DNA from: Cydia pomonella
Taxonomy: Eukaryota > Arthropoda > Insecta > Lepidoptera > Tortricidae
Direction: 5' to 3'
Length of the DNA stretch: 64,000 bases
Assembly: GCF_033807575.1 (NCBI RefSeq)
Contig: NC_084715.1
Location: forward strand, 7,613,349-7,677,348
Part shown: piece by piece, positions 53,996 through 64,000 of the stretch
Layout of the letters: every line of letters starts with the position of its first letter
How positions within the stretch are numbered: the first letter of the stretch is position 1
The notes under the pieces: model-generated
Database searches by the model: none
Told to the model about the DNA's origin: nothing
What the model saw: the letters and a program-made list of their open reading frames with translations, nothing else
Made by a program: the position numbers and the translations under genes

Positions 53996-55655
53996 ATTTG
54001 TTTAAACACCCATTCTATTGATGAAACGACTAAAATACACGACAAATAAATTAGCGATTCAGATAAAAAAAAACACGTGCAATATCGAACATTTCTGGCC
54101 CTGCTTCACCATGCATACATAACTTGGAATTTGTTTTAAGAGAATACAGTAAACAATTGAGTGAGTTTTCCAATGATTGTTACGGCTGTTATGCGTGTTG
54201 CAGTTAAATGTGCTTGAATGTGTATGGTATAGTTAAAAGAGTCGCGCAAAAGTATCTGCTATTCATATTCGTTTATTTGTCTTAATTATACATTGTCACT
54301 GTTACATTTTTATTAGGTACATAGGTGCAAGATGGATGATGCTACCCTGGACTATTGTATCAAATAGGGATAAATATCTTCAATTCGCTTTCAAAAGTAT
54401 TTTTTACAGTCTAATTGATTTTCATCTCTTTTTGTTAAGTCATTAATGATGGTTTTGATGCGTAGTCGGATACGCTACTTTTGAGGATGACTAACAAGCA
54501 ATATTGGGAGAAAATTCAAACAGATACCTATAAAGTCTGTATTAATATTTAAAATATGTATTATAACTGTCGCTGCTGACTGGCTTACATAAAATTATTT
54601 ATTTGTAATATAATGTTTAAATATCACATTTTTTATTACACAAATAAGACACCGAATAAGATACTGCCTAAATAGTTTTTCGTGTCACGGTCCAGTTGCG
54701 CAATTTGTTGGATCCTTGGATTGGGAGTAAGATCATGAAATATGATACCTACTTGGATTAAGAAAATGTCTTTTCTTTTAAATAGTACAGTCATCAACCC
54801 AAGTAGCAGATCTGACTCTTCTAAAGAGATATGTATCTATATGTATGAAAAATTTGCCTAAGTACACCCCGTACCAAAAAAAAAAAACTATATACTTCAA
54901 ATGAAAAAACTGATATGATTGAGTAAGTACAATGTACGGTTTCTAGAAAAACTACAATAAAAAGCTACTTTGAATTTAGATAATTGACAGTCTCTTAATT
55001 TTTTTTTTTCTGTAGGAGTGATTGGCAGCTTCTCCCCAGCGCATTCAGTGGCAGCTTTTTACGGATCGGTTTTTCCTATTTGCCTGCTCAAGCCCCCATC
55101 ACCTTCTGAAATTGTTAATGTTTTTTGGCTGTTTCATTATTTTCTTTATATATATATATTATAGCGCAAATTTTCGGTATCGGCTATCCTAACCTTCGTA
55201 CGAAGAACTGAACTAACTTTCGTCGTAGTTCGTTCCACTTTAGCCGCATCTGTACCCCAGTTTTTACTACAAATATGACAGGCATGCTTCGTTTTCGCAA
55301 ATTCAGTTAGCAATCTTTCTAACGGGCTTAGGGTCACTTTTCCCTAGATGTCTTCGTCTTCGAGGCCTCTGATCAAGATATAAGATACTAAATTAGTTAT
55401 TTATTACGAAATGCATGAAACTTTGAGGTACTTTCAAGTGTTTCTGATCAAACATATAGGATGTTGAAAATTTTCTTACTATTTGGAAAACACCAATTTT
55501 CAGTGATATTTTCTATTTATCGGTGTAACGTTGCTTAGCGTAAAACCAGAATTATTTATATTAAAATATAATAATTATACTTTATATAGTGGTAAAAAAG
55601 TTGTAGTCGTCTTGCTTACAAACAAAATTACAGCCGTTTGAAATTTACAGTCTTT
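53996..55655. other. AT-rich DNA, no gene seen
   Basis: No supported gene. The 63-codon minus-strand frame at 55146-55337 contains CHIC but no complete domain. Confidence 0.4.
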
Positions 55656-55659
55656 CAAT

Positions 55660-55757
55660 CCCGATTACCAAGCGTTCGTGTTTACCCGGCGTTCCCCTAT
55701 GACCTATATATTCACATCGTAAAATATTGCAGGTTATTGAAGAACAGCCTGTACCTA
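55660..55757. mobile_element. degenerate copy of the cagggtgtttatttagt MITE
   Basis: The text gacctatatattca, tcgtaaaatattgcaggtta and aacagcctgta follows the right half of the MITE at 51742-51860 (gacctatatattcagttcgt, aaattattgcaggtga, aacaccctgta). The left half is barely recognisable. Confidence 0.55.
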
Positions 55758-56321
55758 CGGAGACTGTCGAGTTAAAAGACTTAACTTGACAAGTGTCATT
55801 GAATTTGTAGCGAGCCGTTTTAAAATCCTTGACTTAATCATTTAATTAATACGGAAGATATAACTGGAACCCCTTTATCCTATTAAGCTTCGTCTAAGTA
55901 GCACTTTAAATGGCACAAGATGGCCCTTTTCGTATTTGTCTTCCAATAGCTACTGCGAAGCCATAACTTTATATATATTATAACTTTCTAAATATAATAT
56001 CTACACTCCAAATATTAAGGCAAAATTATCCTTAGTCCAAAATAATTGCGTTCATATTGCAACATTGAGTACTTGGTCTATACTGAGAAGTGTATCCCTT
56101 GAGATATCAGTGAAGTGGTCTTAAGGCGTTCTCAGATGAACGTATGAATATGAATGGCATTCCCATTATGAGTGCTTTAATATATAGTGCCTCCTTAATA
56201 CCATTATGGACTTTTTTATTAGACATCATTTTAAAGGCAACAGAATTTATGTTGAAAATTTAATCATAGCATTTAATCCATGTTTGGATTTTGTTCACCA
56301 ATTCTTCGATTGTTCTAAGAA
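55758..56321. other. no gene seen
   Basis: AT-rich sequence without recognisable features up to the hAT target duplication. Confidence 0.4.
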
Positions 56322-57444
56322 CCCGTAACCAGGGGCGGATTAAGAAGGCGCGGGGCCCTTAGCACAATAGCTCGCGGGGCCCCCTGGTTTGAAAAAAAAA
56401 AATTAAGTGCGAGTCCGACTCGCACCTCGAGGATTCATTACCATCACAACATTTTTACGATGTCTTAATTTTTTTTCACTCGTTCTCGATTAGTTTTTAA
56501 CATGTTATGCAGTGTATTTTGTAGGGTTTCGTAGTCACCTAGAACCTCTTATATAAGTAGTTTCACCATGTCCGTCTGTCCGTCAGTCCGAGGGTTTGCT
56601 CCGTGATCTCTTTAGTGCTAGATAGCTGTAATTTGGCATGGATACATAAATCCTGCATTGTGATAGAACGGGTAAAATAAAAACTATAAAAAAAAAATAG
56701 GATACCTTCCATACAAAATGTTTTTTCTTTGAATTTATTTTCCTTTGACCCTGTAGTGTGGCGTATGGTTGGATAACGTCTTTCAAAACAAATAACGGTC
56801 TCTAAAAACCTTTTTTTATATAAAGTTATTATTTTCGGAAATAATCGCTCTGAAAAAAAAATGTGTCCCCCCCTCTAACTTTTGAACCATGGGCCCAAAA
56901 AAACAAAAGCTTAATAAATACTTTCAATGAAAACTATAGCGAAAATGATCGGTTTAGTCGCTTTTGGTGCAATTTGTTATTTGAAATAATAATTAATAAA
57001 TAAACCATCCTTCCTTGCTTTTCACTAATATGTTTTTAAACACAGTATCTTCTTTTGTTCGTTTCCGAGCTCTGCTGTTTCCTGCAGCTTAGCCATGCAC
57101 ACAAGTTTTGAGACACTCTGCACCTACGGTTTTATGCTAAACTCTGCTCTTGGTCTTTGCGTAAGCCTAAAAATTATTTAAATTTGGTATCGACATAAAG
57201 AAAAAAAGACAGGATAATAACAAATAATAATAATTGATCAATATTGTTACTGACTTACGAAAAAAATACATTGTAAATAAAATGTGGTAGTACAGGATCC
57301 GCGGAGTGCGAGTTCTACTTGAACTTGGCCGGTTCCGCGTGCCGAAATTGCATGGTCAGGGTCGGAGCGCGGGGCCCCCCTTAGGCGCGGGGCCCTTAGC
57401 ATATGCTTTTTCTGCTGTTCGGTTAATCTGCCACTGCCCGTAAC
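56322..57444. mobile_element. non-autonomous hAT element with 8-bp target duplication
   Basis: The element spans 56330-57436 (1107 bp). Its ends read caggggcggattaag on the left and, inverted at the right, cagtggcagattaac. Both carry the CAG...CTG type ends of hAT transposons. The flanks 56322-56329 and 57437-57444 are identical (cccgtaac), matching the 8-bp duplication made by hAT transposases. Subterminal gcgcggggcccttagca occurs at both ends in the same orientation. There is no transposase frame. Most of the inside (56402-57340) is another repeat. Confidence 0.92.
56402..57340 (+). mobile_element. common interspersed repeat nested in the hAT element
   Basis: It starts aagtgcgagtccgactcgca, then gggtttcgtagtcacctaga, tgtccgtctgtccgtcagtc, gtttgctccgtgatctcttt, aaatgtgtccccccctctaa, and ends near gagtgcgagttctacttg with ttggccggtt. 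This is the same family as 41766-42083 and 46955-47575. It lies wholly between the hAT subterminal repeats, so it was either captured by or inserted into the hAT element. Confidence 0.7.
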
Positions 57445-57477
57445 ACTTGAATTTCAATTAAGTCGGCTAAACGGTCG

Positions 57478-57540
57478 CCGTTTTAGCTCACTGGTTTAGT
57501 AAGAGCACCCGTCTGCGATCACTTTTGCTTATAAAGGTGT
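57478..57540 (+). repeat. tRNA-like SINE head fragment
   Basis: The text ttagctcactggtttagtaa and gagcacccgtctgcgatcac follows the D-arm and anticodon-arm of a tRNA-like SINE head, with a good A box. No B box is found downstream, so only the first part of a head is left. Confidence 0.55.
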
Positions 57541-58849
57541 TTTCAATGTGTAAAAGGAAAGTGAGCGAAGCAAAATAATAACAAAGTTTAAGCCGAAAGG
57601 GGACGGCCGCTTTTCCAGAGAGGAAAATGAGGACTACGTTTGTATCAAAAGGCGATTTCGTACGGGTCCTCCACATTTGTCTTAAGGAGAATACAACCTT
57701 CACACATTTAGTTATTATAACGTCATATAGAGAAACAATGAAATTGTAGCAATCGCAACCTATACCATGCGACCAGAACGTCGTAAGTGATGTGAAATTC
57801 ATGGCGCTTACGCGTTAAGGTTGAGAGATTCACGCTCCGCTCCCATAGTATGTTGTCGGCTGACAACAACTCATGGCGCAAAAGATTATATATGCCGGTT
57901 CTATACGTGAGGGGAGAATAGCTTCGCGATTCTAACGAAATAACGGTACTTTTTCTATGAAATTCCATTTCGGAAGAAAACGGTTTCCACTAAATCTTAA
58001 CAAATCACTTTGATTTTGATGTCGATCGCTTCAGATCGATATATTCTACGTTTATAGGTCTGGCTTTTTTGTTTTGCAAATTTTTCAAAAAAGTTAACCC
58101 TATATACCTAGTTTTTTATTGTGTCGATAACATACAAAAAAACATGGAACATATTTAAAAGTGGAAATACATTTTCTCTTTTTGTACGGAAGATTTCGTG
58201 CTCAGGTATACTTTCCTCTTAACGAGAATAGTATACCAAAACCATTTGTAGTAGAACTCGGAGATATAAATAAATCCTTGCTTAAGTATGCAATCTCAAA
58301 GCGGGAAGGTGAATTAATTATAATATTAATAATGAACAAATAGCGTACAGATTGCGTAGACTGAATACAGGTTTATCAAATAGCTTCAGCCTACCCGATT
58401 AACGTTAAAAGCCTTGTGGTCCAAGTATTAGAAGAATAACTCTGATATTAATCATGTTGATTATACCTAACTCGTTTTCACTTATATTTTAAAACTGAAA
58501 CGGGACATAATCACGTCTGACGTTTCGAACGTGACATTAGTGACGAGTAAAGTCACTTTTACACTAAAAATATCAATATTAGAATATTTTATTATAATAG
58601 ACACAAATCACCGAAGTATAATTAAATAGGATGTTATAAAAATAAAAAGATAAATAAAAATATCGTTCATTTTCATAATGTAAAATGGAACTCAATTATT
58701 GCAATCGAGTTTGACTCTACTTATCAACCGAATCGATTCCGCTCGTGTCAAAGCGTTACAGTCGCGTCAAATTGAGAATTTGTGATGGTATGTTTACTTG
58801 AAATATAAATCATCCCCCATAGAATCGATTATCTGGCCTTTGAAGATAA
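57541..58849. other. no gene seen
   Basis: No supported gene. The 104- and 81-codon minus-strand frames at 57488-57968 overlap each other and show no domain. Confidence 0.4.
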
Positions 58850-59109
58850 CGGTCCGATTTAAAGAATGATTACGACACATTTAAGATCTTTAAAAGATCG
58901 ATAACTAAACGACATGCCAAAATTGACGTTTATTTCTATTCCGCTGTGATTCTGATAAGATCTATCTACGATATTTCTAACGTCAAAGTGACATTGGTTG
59001 CCTGAATCGAGCTGCTTCTGTTAATTATACCACATATAATTGATATCTAAATGAGAACTTATCTAAACCAGAATTTACGTTATCGTATCGCATTCTTCGA
59101 ATCGGGCCG
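58850..59109. mobile_element. diverged relative of the cggcccgattcgaagaatg MITE
   Basis: The right end cattcttcgaatcgggccg is identical to that of the element at 5931-6108, and the left end cggtccgatttaaagaatg is a diverged inverse. Inner text (gagctgcttctgttaattat, aaatgagaacttatctaaa) matches the 5931 element in reverse orientation. At 260 bp this copy is longer and carries an extra internal palindrome (aagatctttaaaagatc). Confidence 0.85.
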
Positions 59110-59481
59110 TTAATCGAGAATCGTAAAAACTCGTTTCTAATTTGAATTGTCACAAGCCTACGATTCGAGTTTGAAAAAGACTATTGGTAGTTTTTGGTCT
59201 CTGGGTTCTACGCGGTAGTAGTTAATAGATGAGTTAAGATGAGATAACCCGCTTCCGTATATAACTTAATAACAGTTGACGTTACTGTAATGGAGACTAC
59301 AATAGTGAAACAGCGAAAGCAGGAGACTTAATGCGCTGGAAAATTTCCTATATCTGCCAAGGTGAAGGATTCGCCGGGATTTTTGCTGAGCCAGGGATTA
59401 AAGTGTTTTTGGTGACGATGGTTTTAATTAAATTGTGGGTTTAAAGGATTGCGGGCTGTTAACCATGCAAAAATCTAGCTT
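59110..59481. other. no gene seen
   Basis: AT-rich sequence without recognisable features. Confidence 0.35.
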
Positions 59482-59625
59482 AGGGCTGATTTAGACGGCA
59501 CGCGATCTCGCATGTGATTTTAGTTACATTGCGGATTATTGAGGTTACATACAATTCAGCCGACCGATCAAATACCGCAATGTAATGAAACTCGCATGTG
59601 AATTCTCGCACCGTAAATGAGCCCT
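59482..59625. mobile_element. 144-bp MITE with agggctgatttagacgg termini
   Basis: The left arm (agggctgatttagacggc, then ctcgcatgtgatttt, then ttacattgcgg) is mirrored by the right arm (ccgcaatgtaa, then aaactcgcatgtga, then accgtaaatgagccct). The two arms cover most of the element, so the RNA could fold into a long imperfect hairpin. Confidence 0.85.
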
Positions 59626-59878
59626 TGAGGCCCTCTTAAAGATAACATGGGCGATATACCAGAGCGAATGAGAAAATAGCTGAAATCGAACTCTAAACAT
59701 ACATTTTAGTTTGATATTGATTTGCTATTAAGTATATAAGTATATGTCCTTAAACGGATCCACTTTACTGATTCTGTTACAGCCTGTATTTGTTATATTA
59801 ATTGTAAGTTTCCGATATTTCGCATAGTTGTACATACAATATTCATGGAGAAACGGACGTGCTGCGAGTTAAAGCTGG

Positions 59879-60032
59879 CCATACACACTAGGGTATGTAT
59901 GCGCAGTTTTGGTCTGTACAGTTGAACTGCACAGGTAAAGCTGTGTAGGAAACTGCACAGTCGAGTGCCACACACGCTCCGTTTTACCTGTACTGTTGAT
60001 AATACTGCGCAGCAATACCCTAGTGTGTATAT
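59879..60032. mobile_element. MITE with catacacactagggta termini
   Basis: The left end catacacactagggtatgta with gcgcag faces ctgcgcagcaataccctagt and gtgtata on the right. Inner phrases gaactgcacaggtaaagc and gttttacctgtactgttg are also complementary. The right end is followed at once by a third copy of the terminus in inverted orientation. Confidence 0.82.
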
Positions 60033-60062
60033 ATACACGTACACACTAGGGTATTGCTGCGC
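60007..60062. repeat. 23-bp perfect inverted repeat at MITE junction
   Basis: The arms 60007-60029 and 60040-60062 are exact complements around a 10-base spacer (tatatacacg). One arm is the right end of the MITE at 59879-60032. The other is an extra end with no partner downstream, so this is the junction of two element ends facing each other. A run of tagc repeats follows. Confidence 0.88.
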
Positions 60063-61168
60063 AGCTATAGCTTAGCTAGCTAGCTAGCTTAATACGTAAA
60101 TTGACGTCTATCCACACACCATAGCAATCTACCCTCCGTCAGGTTCGCTTGTAATGCGCGGTGTCACCGCTACTCTCGTCCACATTCTCTTCACTTAGAA
60201 TTCGATCACGTTTACGTCACACAACACTTTATCATTTCGCGCATTTTTGCCAAAATACACTATTGTCTGTATTCAATGGTATTAATAGTGTAAATGACCA
60301 TTAAGCTGGTACTGTATATATAATTATGTATATATAATATATTTATTATGTTACCTACTTGATTTCTTGAGGTAGCATTTGACATCAAATCTAGGCCATC
60401 CAAAAAGGTAACGCTGCCAGTCTTCTGGGTACCATAATGCATGAAGGTGACCTGGGGAGCATTTTTTATTTATAAGTTGATTTTAAGTTCTATTATATTT
60501 TAGTTTTAATTTTAATATCTTAGTATATAATTTATTATTATTATGTTTTTTTTTTTAAGTTGTACCTAAAATTAATTATATGTTATATTAAAACAGTACA
60601 GATTTCAAGTAAAAAAAAATCTAGGTCACACCAATACACAAGAACGAGGCAATTCAATGAATAGAGATCAGGGCGTATAGTTCGCATGTGGCATGAATAA
60701 TACAGTTATGTCTTACATACGAGTCACATTCGAGCTGCACTCGAGACAAAACCTCATTATCAAAAGGCAGCCCAAAGAGGTTTAAATTCAGGGTTCTTAA
60801 AAAAAATCTACTCTAGGGAATTTGAACTTTACTGTTGATGCCCAACTTAGCCCAAGTAAAATATTAAAATAATAATTTTACCAAGAAATAGGTAGTTAGA
60901 TATCCATTGAATTGAGAATAAAAAACGTTGCTTGAATTTTTTTTAATAACCTACCTTCACTACCCGTCTGACCCATCCCCAACTTACTTTGCCTCATCTT
61001 TTTTATTATGTTAAGTCTCAAGCCTCACTCATTTTAACTAATCATTGATATTCCTGAGAGCACATATTCGCATTATAAGTACATAATATGTATGCACTAT
61101 CGCATGTTGTGATGCGGTTTCCACTCCAATGACACTGTTCTTGAATGAGCTCTTGACATATTAAGATG
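60063..61168. other. AT-rich DNA, no gene seen
   Basis: No supported gene. Dinucleotide-like tatata blocks occur near 60315-60350. Confidence 0.4.
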
Positions 61169-61470
61169 ATATTATTATTATTCCCTTTATTTATTTTTGG
61201 TCTTAGGCTAGGTCATTTATAATATGAATATAAAAGTAAAATATAAAAACACTTACAAAACAATACAAAATATATATAAACACATTATAAAAAACCTAAC
61301 CTAGGGTGCCGCCAGCAGCGGGGCAGGGCCCAAGCTGCCGGTGGTCAGGGCCGCAGAGAGAGGAACCGGCGGACTATCCGCGCCGTGTCCAAGATCACCG
61401 CCTTCTGCATCTGACCCTTAATCCAACCACCTAGAGAGAGTCTCTCAAGGTGTTGGTCGAGACTCTTCGC
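61169..61470 (-). pseudogene. LINE 3' end B with ORF tail
   Basis: On the minus strand a tail frame (about 61345-61470) reads AKSLDQHLERLSLGG, then KAVILDTARIVRRFLSLRP and a stop. This is the C-terminus of an R1-like LINE ORF as I know it from Lepidoptera. A GC-rich segment and a roughly 150-base AT-rich 3' untranslated region follow, ending in an (aat)n run at 61169-61182. Its upstream part is missing where the tail of the next LINE begins. Confidence 0.65.
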
Positions 61471-61474
61471 TATG

Positions 61475-61770
61475 AATATTATTATTATTATTGTAGTTTG
61501 TGGGCCTTTGAATGCCACGTCGACCAGGCATTGGCCTATTGTGACAGCCCTTTAAAGTTCATTACTAATGCCCGTTGAATCCAGGAAATTCCAGATTCTT
61601 TGGGCCGTAATGTTCTGTACCTCATAGGGTTGCAATACGTGCCGCCCTAGGTGGGTACTTCTTTTTGACATTAGTGGTCCACAGGAGCAGAGAATGTGCA
61701 TTGCAGTCTCCTCTGACTCATGGCAGAACCTGCATGTCGCGTCTTGTTTCTTTCCGATTTGAAACATGTA
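61475..61770 (-). pseudogene. LINE 3' end A with zinc finger tail
   Basis: The minus-strand frame at 61552-61767 reads GKKQDATCRFCHESEETAMH with ILCSCG, a CCHC finger as found after RNase H in I/R1-type LINEs. It ends in WNFLDSTGISNEL. The 3' untranslated region (gcctggtcgacgtggcattc, aaaggcccacaaactac) ends in (aat)n at 61475-61493. The finger resembles that of the LINE at 45179-46434 in spacing, but the sequence differs, so it is another family. No RT remains. Confidence 0.78.
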
Positions 61771-62384
61771 TGAAGATTATATAGAAAATGTATTGTTTTC
61801 GAACTGGGATTAGAAACGGAATGGAAATTTTATGGGTATAAAGCCCCGTGGGATCAGGGCAATAACCGCGAAAATGGAAGTTCGCAAATTGCGGGCATCT
61901 TTGTCTGTCACTCTTATTACGACTTCGAGTAAAAGAAAAAGATACCCGAAATTTGCGAATTTCGATTCAGGTTCTTCTCTCACTCTCACTGAGCGTAATC
62001 GTGAGCGAAATGGCTGGGCGTCTCCAGGATCATGGTTACTTATCATGTTTTTGAATATTCTGGTTTTCCAAGTAAATTTCATAATTTTAAATTTTTTTAG
62101 GATGTGTTTTAAATATTTTTTTTCATGTTTTTTTCTTTATCGAGCGAAAGTAAAGGTAAGGTATTGAATCAATGAAGTTAATAATTAAATTTTTGTCAAC
62201 CGTATTGAAATCTTTTTTTAAAACTGCTGCTGAACCTACAGATCGGATTCCGAGCGCCAATATTAGTTTGTATCACAGATTTATTTTTATGTCACAGTGA
62301 ATTGGAAAGTATATATTATTTATCATTGTTTATATATTATGTAACATTAATATTTTTTTTATAATTTGGACAACCTATCTGGCT
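61771..62384. other. no gene seen
   Basis: Opposing 90- and 111-codon frames at 61810-62167 share one DNA segment, and neither has a known domain. Text near 61900-61990 contains partial inverted phrases (cgcaaatt/aatttgcg), which suggests a decayed repeat. Confidence 0.4.
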
Positions 62385-62640
62385 TCTAGGCCAAATAGAG
62401 ACCCTGCCTATTAAGCTGATGGTCCCGGTTTCCAATGCCAATAAGGGCATTTATTTGTGTCATGAGCACGGATATTTCTTCCTGAGTCATGGATGTTTTC
62501 TATGTATTTCAGTAATAGTATACTACGAGTATATATACCGTTGTCAAAGAACCTACAATACAAACCTTATTCAGCTTACTGTGGGACTTAGTTAATTTGT
62601 GTAATAATGTCCTATAATAAAGAAAAATAGTAAATTATGA
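62385..62640 (+). mobile_element. SINE-like repeat with tRNA-like head remnant
   Basis: A degenerate B box within gatggtcccggtttccaatg is followed by aagggcatttatttgtgtca, tgagcacggatatttcttcc, tgagtcatggatgttttcta and, near the end, cagcttactgtgggactta and tgtcctataata. I recognise this order from common lepidopteran SINE-type repeats. A headless relative lies at 10425-10590. Confidence 0.7.
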
Positions 62641-63044
62641 TATTGAAAATTGTTACCGATATCAATGAGATTAAGAAAGAGAAAACCTTGTTTTTTTTCA
62701 TTTGGCATATCTCGTGAATTTTTTTCAAGCAATTCATTTAGAAACATAAGGAAGTTAACAGATCACAAATGGCTGGCCGCTCTCTTAGCGATAACGCTGG
62801 CGTAAAATCGCCTTCTTTTCCTCCTCATCCTTTATAATCAGTTTATAATACTTCTATTAGATTTTAGTTTCTGAATAAGACTCTAAAACAGATTTACTCT
62901 AGTGGCTCTGCGACAGATGTGCTCATAACTAATATGCATCTTCCTAGCTACTAACTCTCAACTTAGTGAATGTAAGTATATACTTATGTCAAATGCATAA
63001 ACACATGAACCTCGACCTCGACGACGAACTAATCCGTTATTATC
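62641..63044. other. no gene seen
   Basis: AT-rich sequence without recognisable features. Confidence 0.35.
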
Positions 63045-63200
63045 ATAGTTGTAGAATTAGGTTTTTGCTTGTAAACTGGAATAGATTTCATATGAAAAAG
63101 TAAAAATGACCAAGGGGTCCAGTGCTCAGAGCCGGAATCGAATCAACGTCCTCTGCATTCGTGGCATCTGGCCTCAACCACTCGGCTGCCCGAGTCACGG
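63045..63200 (-). mobile_element. tRNA-derived SINE, minus strand
   Basis: On the minus strand, gactcgggcagccgagtggt with tgaggccaga gives a tRNA D-arm and A box. About 40 bases later gttgattcgattccgg gives a B box. The body continues with actggaccccttggtcattt, ttactttttcatatgaaatc and tattccagtttac. The head resembles tRNA-Ser or tRNA-Leu, but the acceptor stem does not close, so it is a SINE and not a tRNA gene. Confidence 0.75.
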
Positions 63201-64000
63201 CGGTATGGGTCGAAGTATCTCAAGTATAATTATGTAATCCCATTAAGTCTACAGCGTCCTTCTGCTTGACCAACTAAGTCTAATGTGAAATAACCGCGGA
63301 TTAAAACAAAGTTCACTTTTCTTAAATAATTACTGACTAGTGATTTAAAGTCACCTATAATAAAGGTACAATTACATCTTTTTCTTTTAATTTTTCACAG
63401 TGTCCAAGTAAAGTATTGGATATGTCATGATTTATTTATGTTTACATTTAAGATAGCAGTTAAATAATAATTATACCGTGACAACATTATTATGTTACCC
63501 CGATTAATACAGGGGTAGTTGGAAAAATAACATTATACTGAACACGATTTAACATTATGTCAAAACACGGTAGTTTTAGCAGGTGGTGGGGACACGGTAA
63601 ATGTTGGACAGGCTCGTTCACTTGGGTTGAGGCTGTCAAAGAGGAAGCATCGTAATGAACTGGTTAGGTCAGAGTACCTGCAAGTATCCCGATTGCTGTA
63701 GTAGTAATAGTTTAGGGTAACCATGCAATAAGAAGCACTATAAATCAGAATTGTTAACGTACCACTAACCCACATTGGGATTTTGAGATTTATTTTGATT
63801 CCTAAGTTTTATGAAACGTAAGTTATAGAAATAAAAAGTATTTTATTTCATGAGTTTAGGACGATTTACATGCTTCAGATATATGTTTTTGGCGACTGCT
63901 TGTAAGTAACTATTATATGTATTAGCAATTTAAAAAAATGCATGATGAAGTTGCAGGTAGCTTTAAAACTCGTGAGTAAAAATAGTCATTAAGAAGTATA
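63201..64000. other. AT-rich DNA, no gene seen
   Basis: No supported gene. The 71-codon minus-strand frame at 63560-63775 has no domain. Confidence 0.4.

Noticed and set aside
54790..54830. Text gtacagtcatcaacccaagt resembling the left end of the gtcagcatcaaaagtagcgg MITE
   Set aside because: No matching right end within a plausible distance and several mismatches.
57488..57968. 104- and 81-codon minus-strand frames
   Set aside because: They overlap each other in different frames, lack domains, and overlap a SINE head fragment.
61810..62167. Opposing 90- and 111-codon frames as a possible gene pair
   Set aside because: Same DNA read on both strands, no domain; the inverted phrases suggest repeat-derived sequence.
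63130..63196. Possible tRNA-Ser or tRNA-Leu gene on the minus strand
   Set aside because: A and B boxes are good but the acceptor stem does not pair and a SINE body follows directly.

Overview
This window looks like intergenic or intronic DNA from a moth or butterfly (Lepidoptera). The evidence is AT-rich sequence full of repeat types that I know as widespread in lepidopteran genomes: tRNA-derived SINEs whose tails read gcccagcagtgggac, repeats opening with ccggccaagtgcgagtcgg, repeats containing tacgtcggtggcaaacaagc, a TTAGG-type minisatellite (the arthropod telomere motif), and many short inverted-repeat elements (MITEs). I see no convincing host protein-coding exon, tRNA, rRNA or miRNA gene. 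All long open frames belong to retrotransposons.

Layout. 1-14 kb: AT-rich DNA with MITEs, one complete SINE, a field of degenerate short repeats holding a roughly 55-58 bp TTAGG-containing minisatellite, and two inverted copies of one common repeat. 14.4-17.2 kb: a frameshifted LINE tail, then a 5'-truncated RTE-type LINE with an intact reverse transcriptase frame. 18-27 kb: hairpins, MITEs, a tRNA-like sequence and fragments of two other LINE families. 28.2-32.8 kb, minus strand: the best preserved element, a two-ORF LINE of CR1/Jockey type. ORF1 has a PHD finger, a coiled coil and an SGNH-like region. ORF2 has endonuclease and reverse transcriptase domains, overlaps ORF1 and has no ATG in the overlap. 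33.2-37.0 kb: a BEL/Pao LTR retrotransposon with several internal losses and only its 3' LTR. 37-44 kb: MITEs and LINE pieces. 45.0-46.8 kb: a three-layer nest, in which a Copia relic is split by a 5'-truncated RNase H-bearing LINE (exact 13 bp target-site duplication) and by a 140 bp MITE. 47-60 kb: repeats, a 355 bp foldback element flanked by TA, and a non-autonomous hAT element with a perfect 8 bp target duplication that itself holds another repeat. 61-64 kb: two adjacent minus-strand LINE tails and two SINE-type sequences.

The pieces do not form a pathway. They are selfish elements in different stages of decay. The main links are parasitic: SINE tails copy the 3' end of RTE LINEs, MITEs sit inside LINE, Copia and hAT copies, and the same families recur, so relative ages can be read from the nesting. 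I did not find an undescribed functional system. The most informative objects are the near-intact CR1/Jockey-type LINE, the Copia/LINE/MITE nest and the hAT element with its preserved target duplication.
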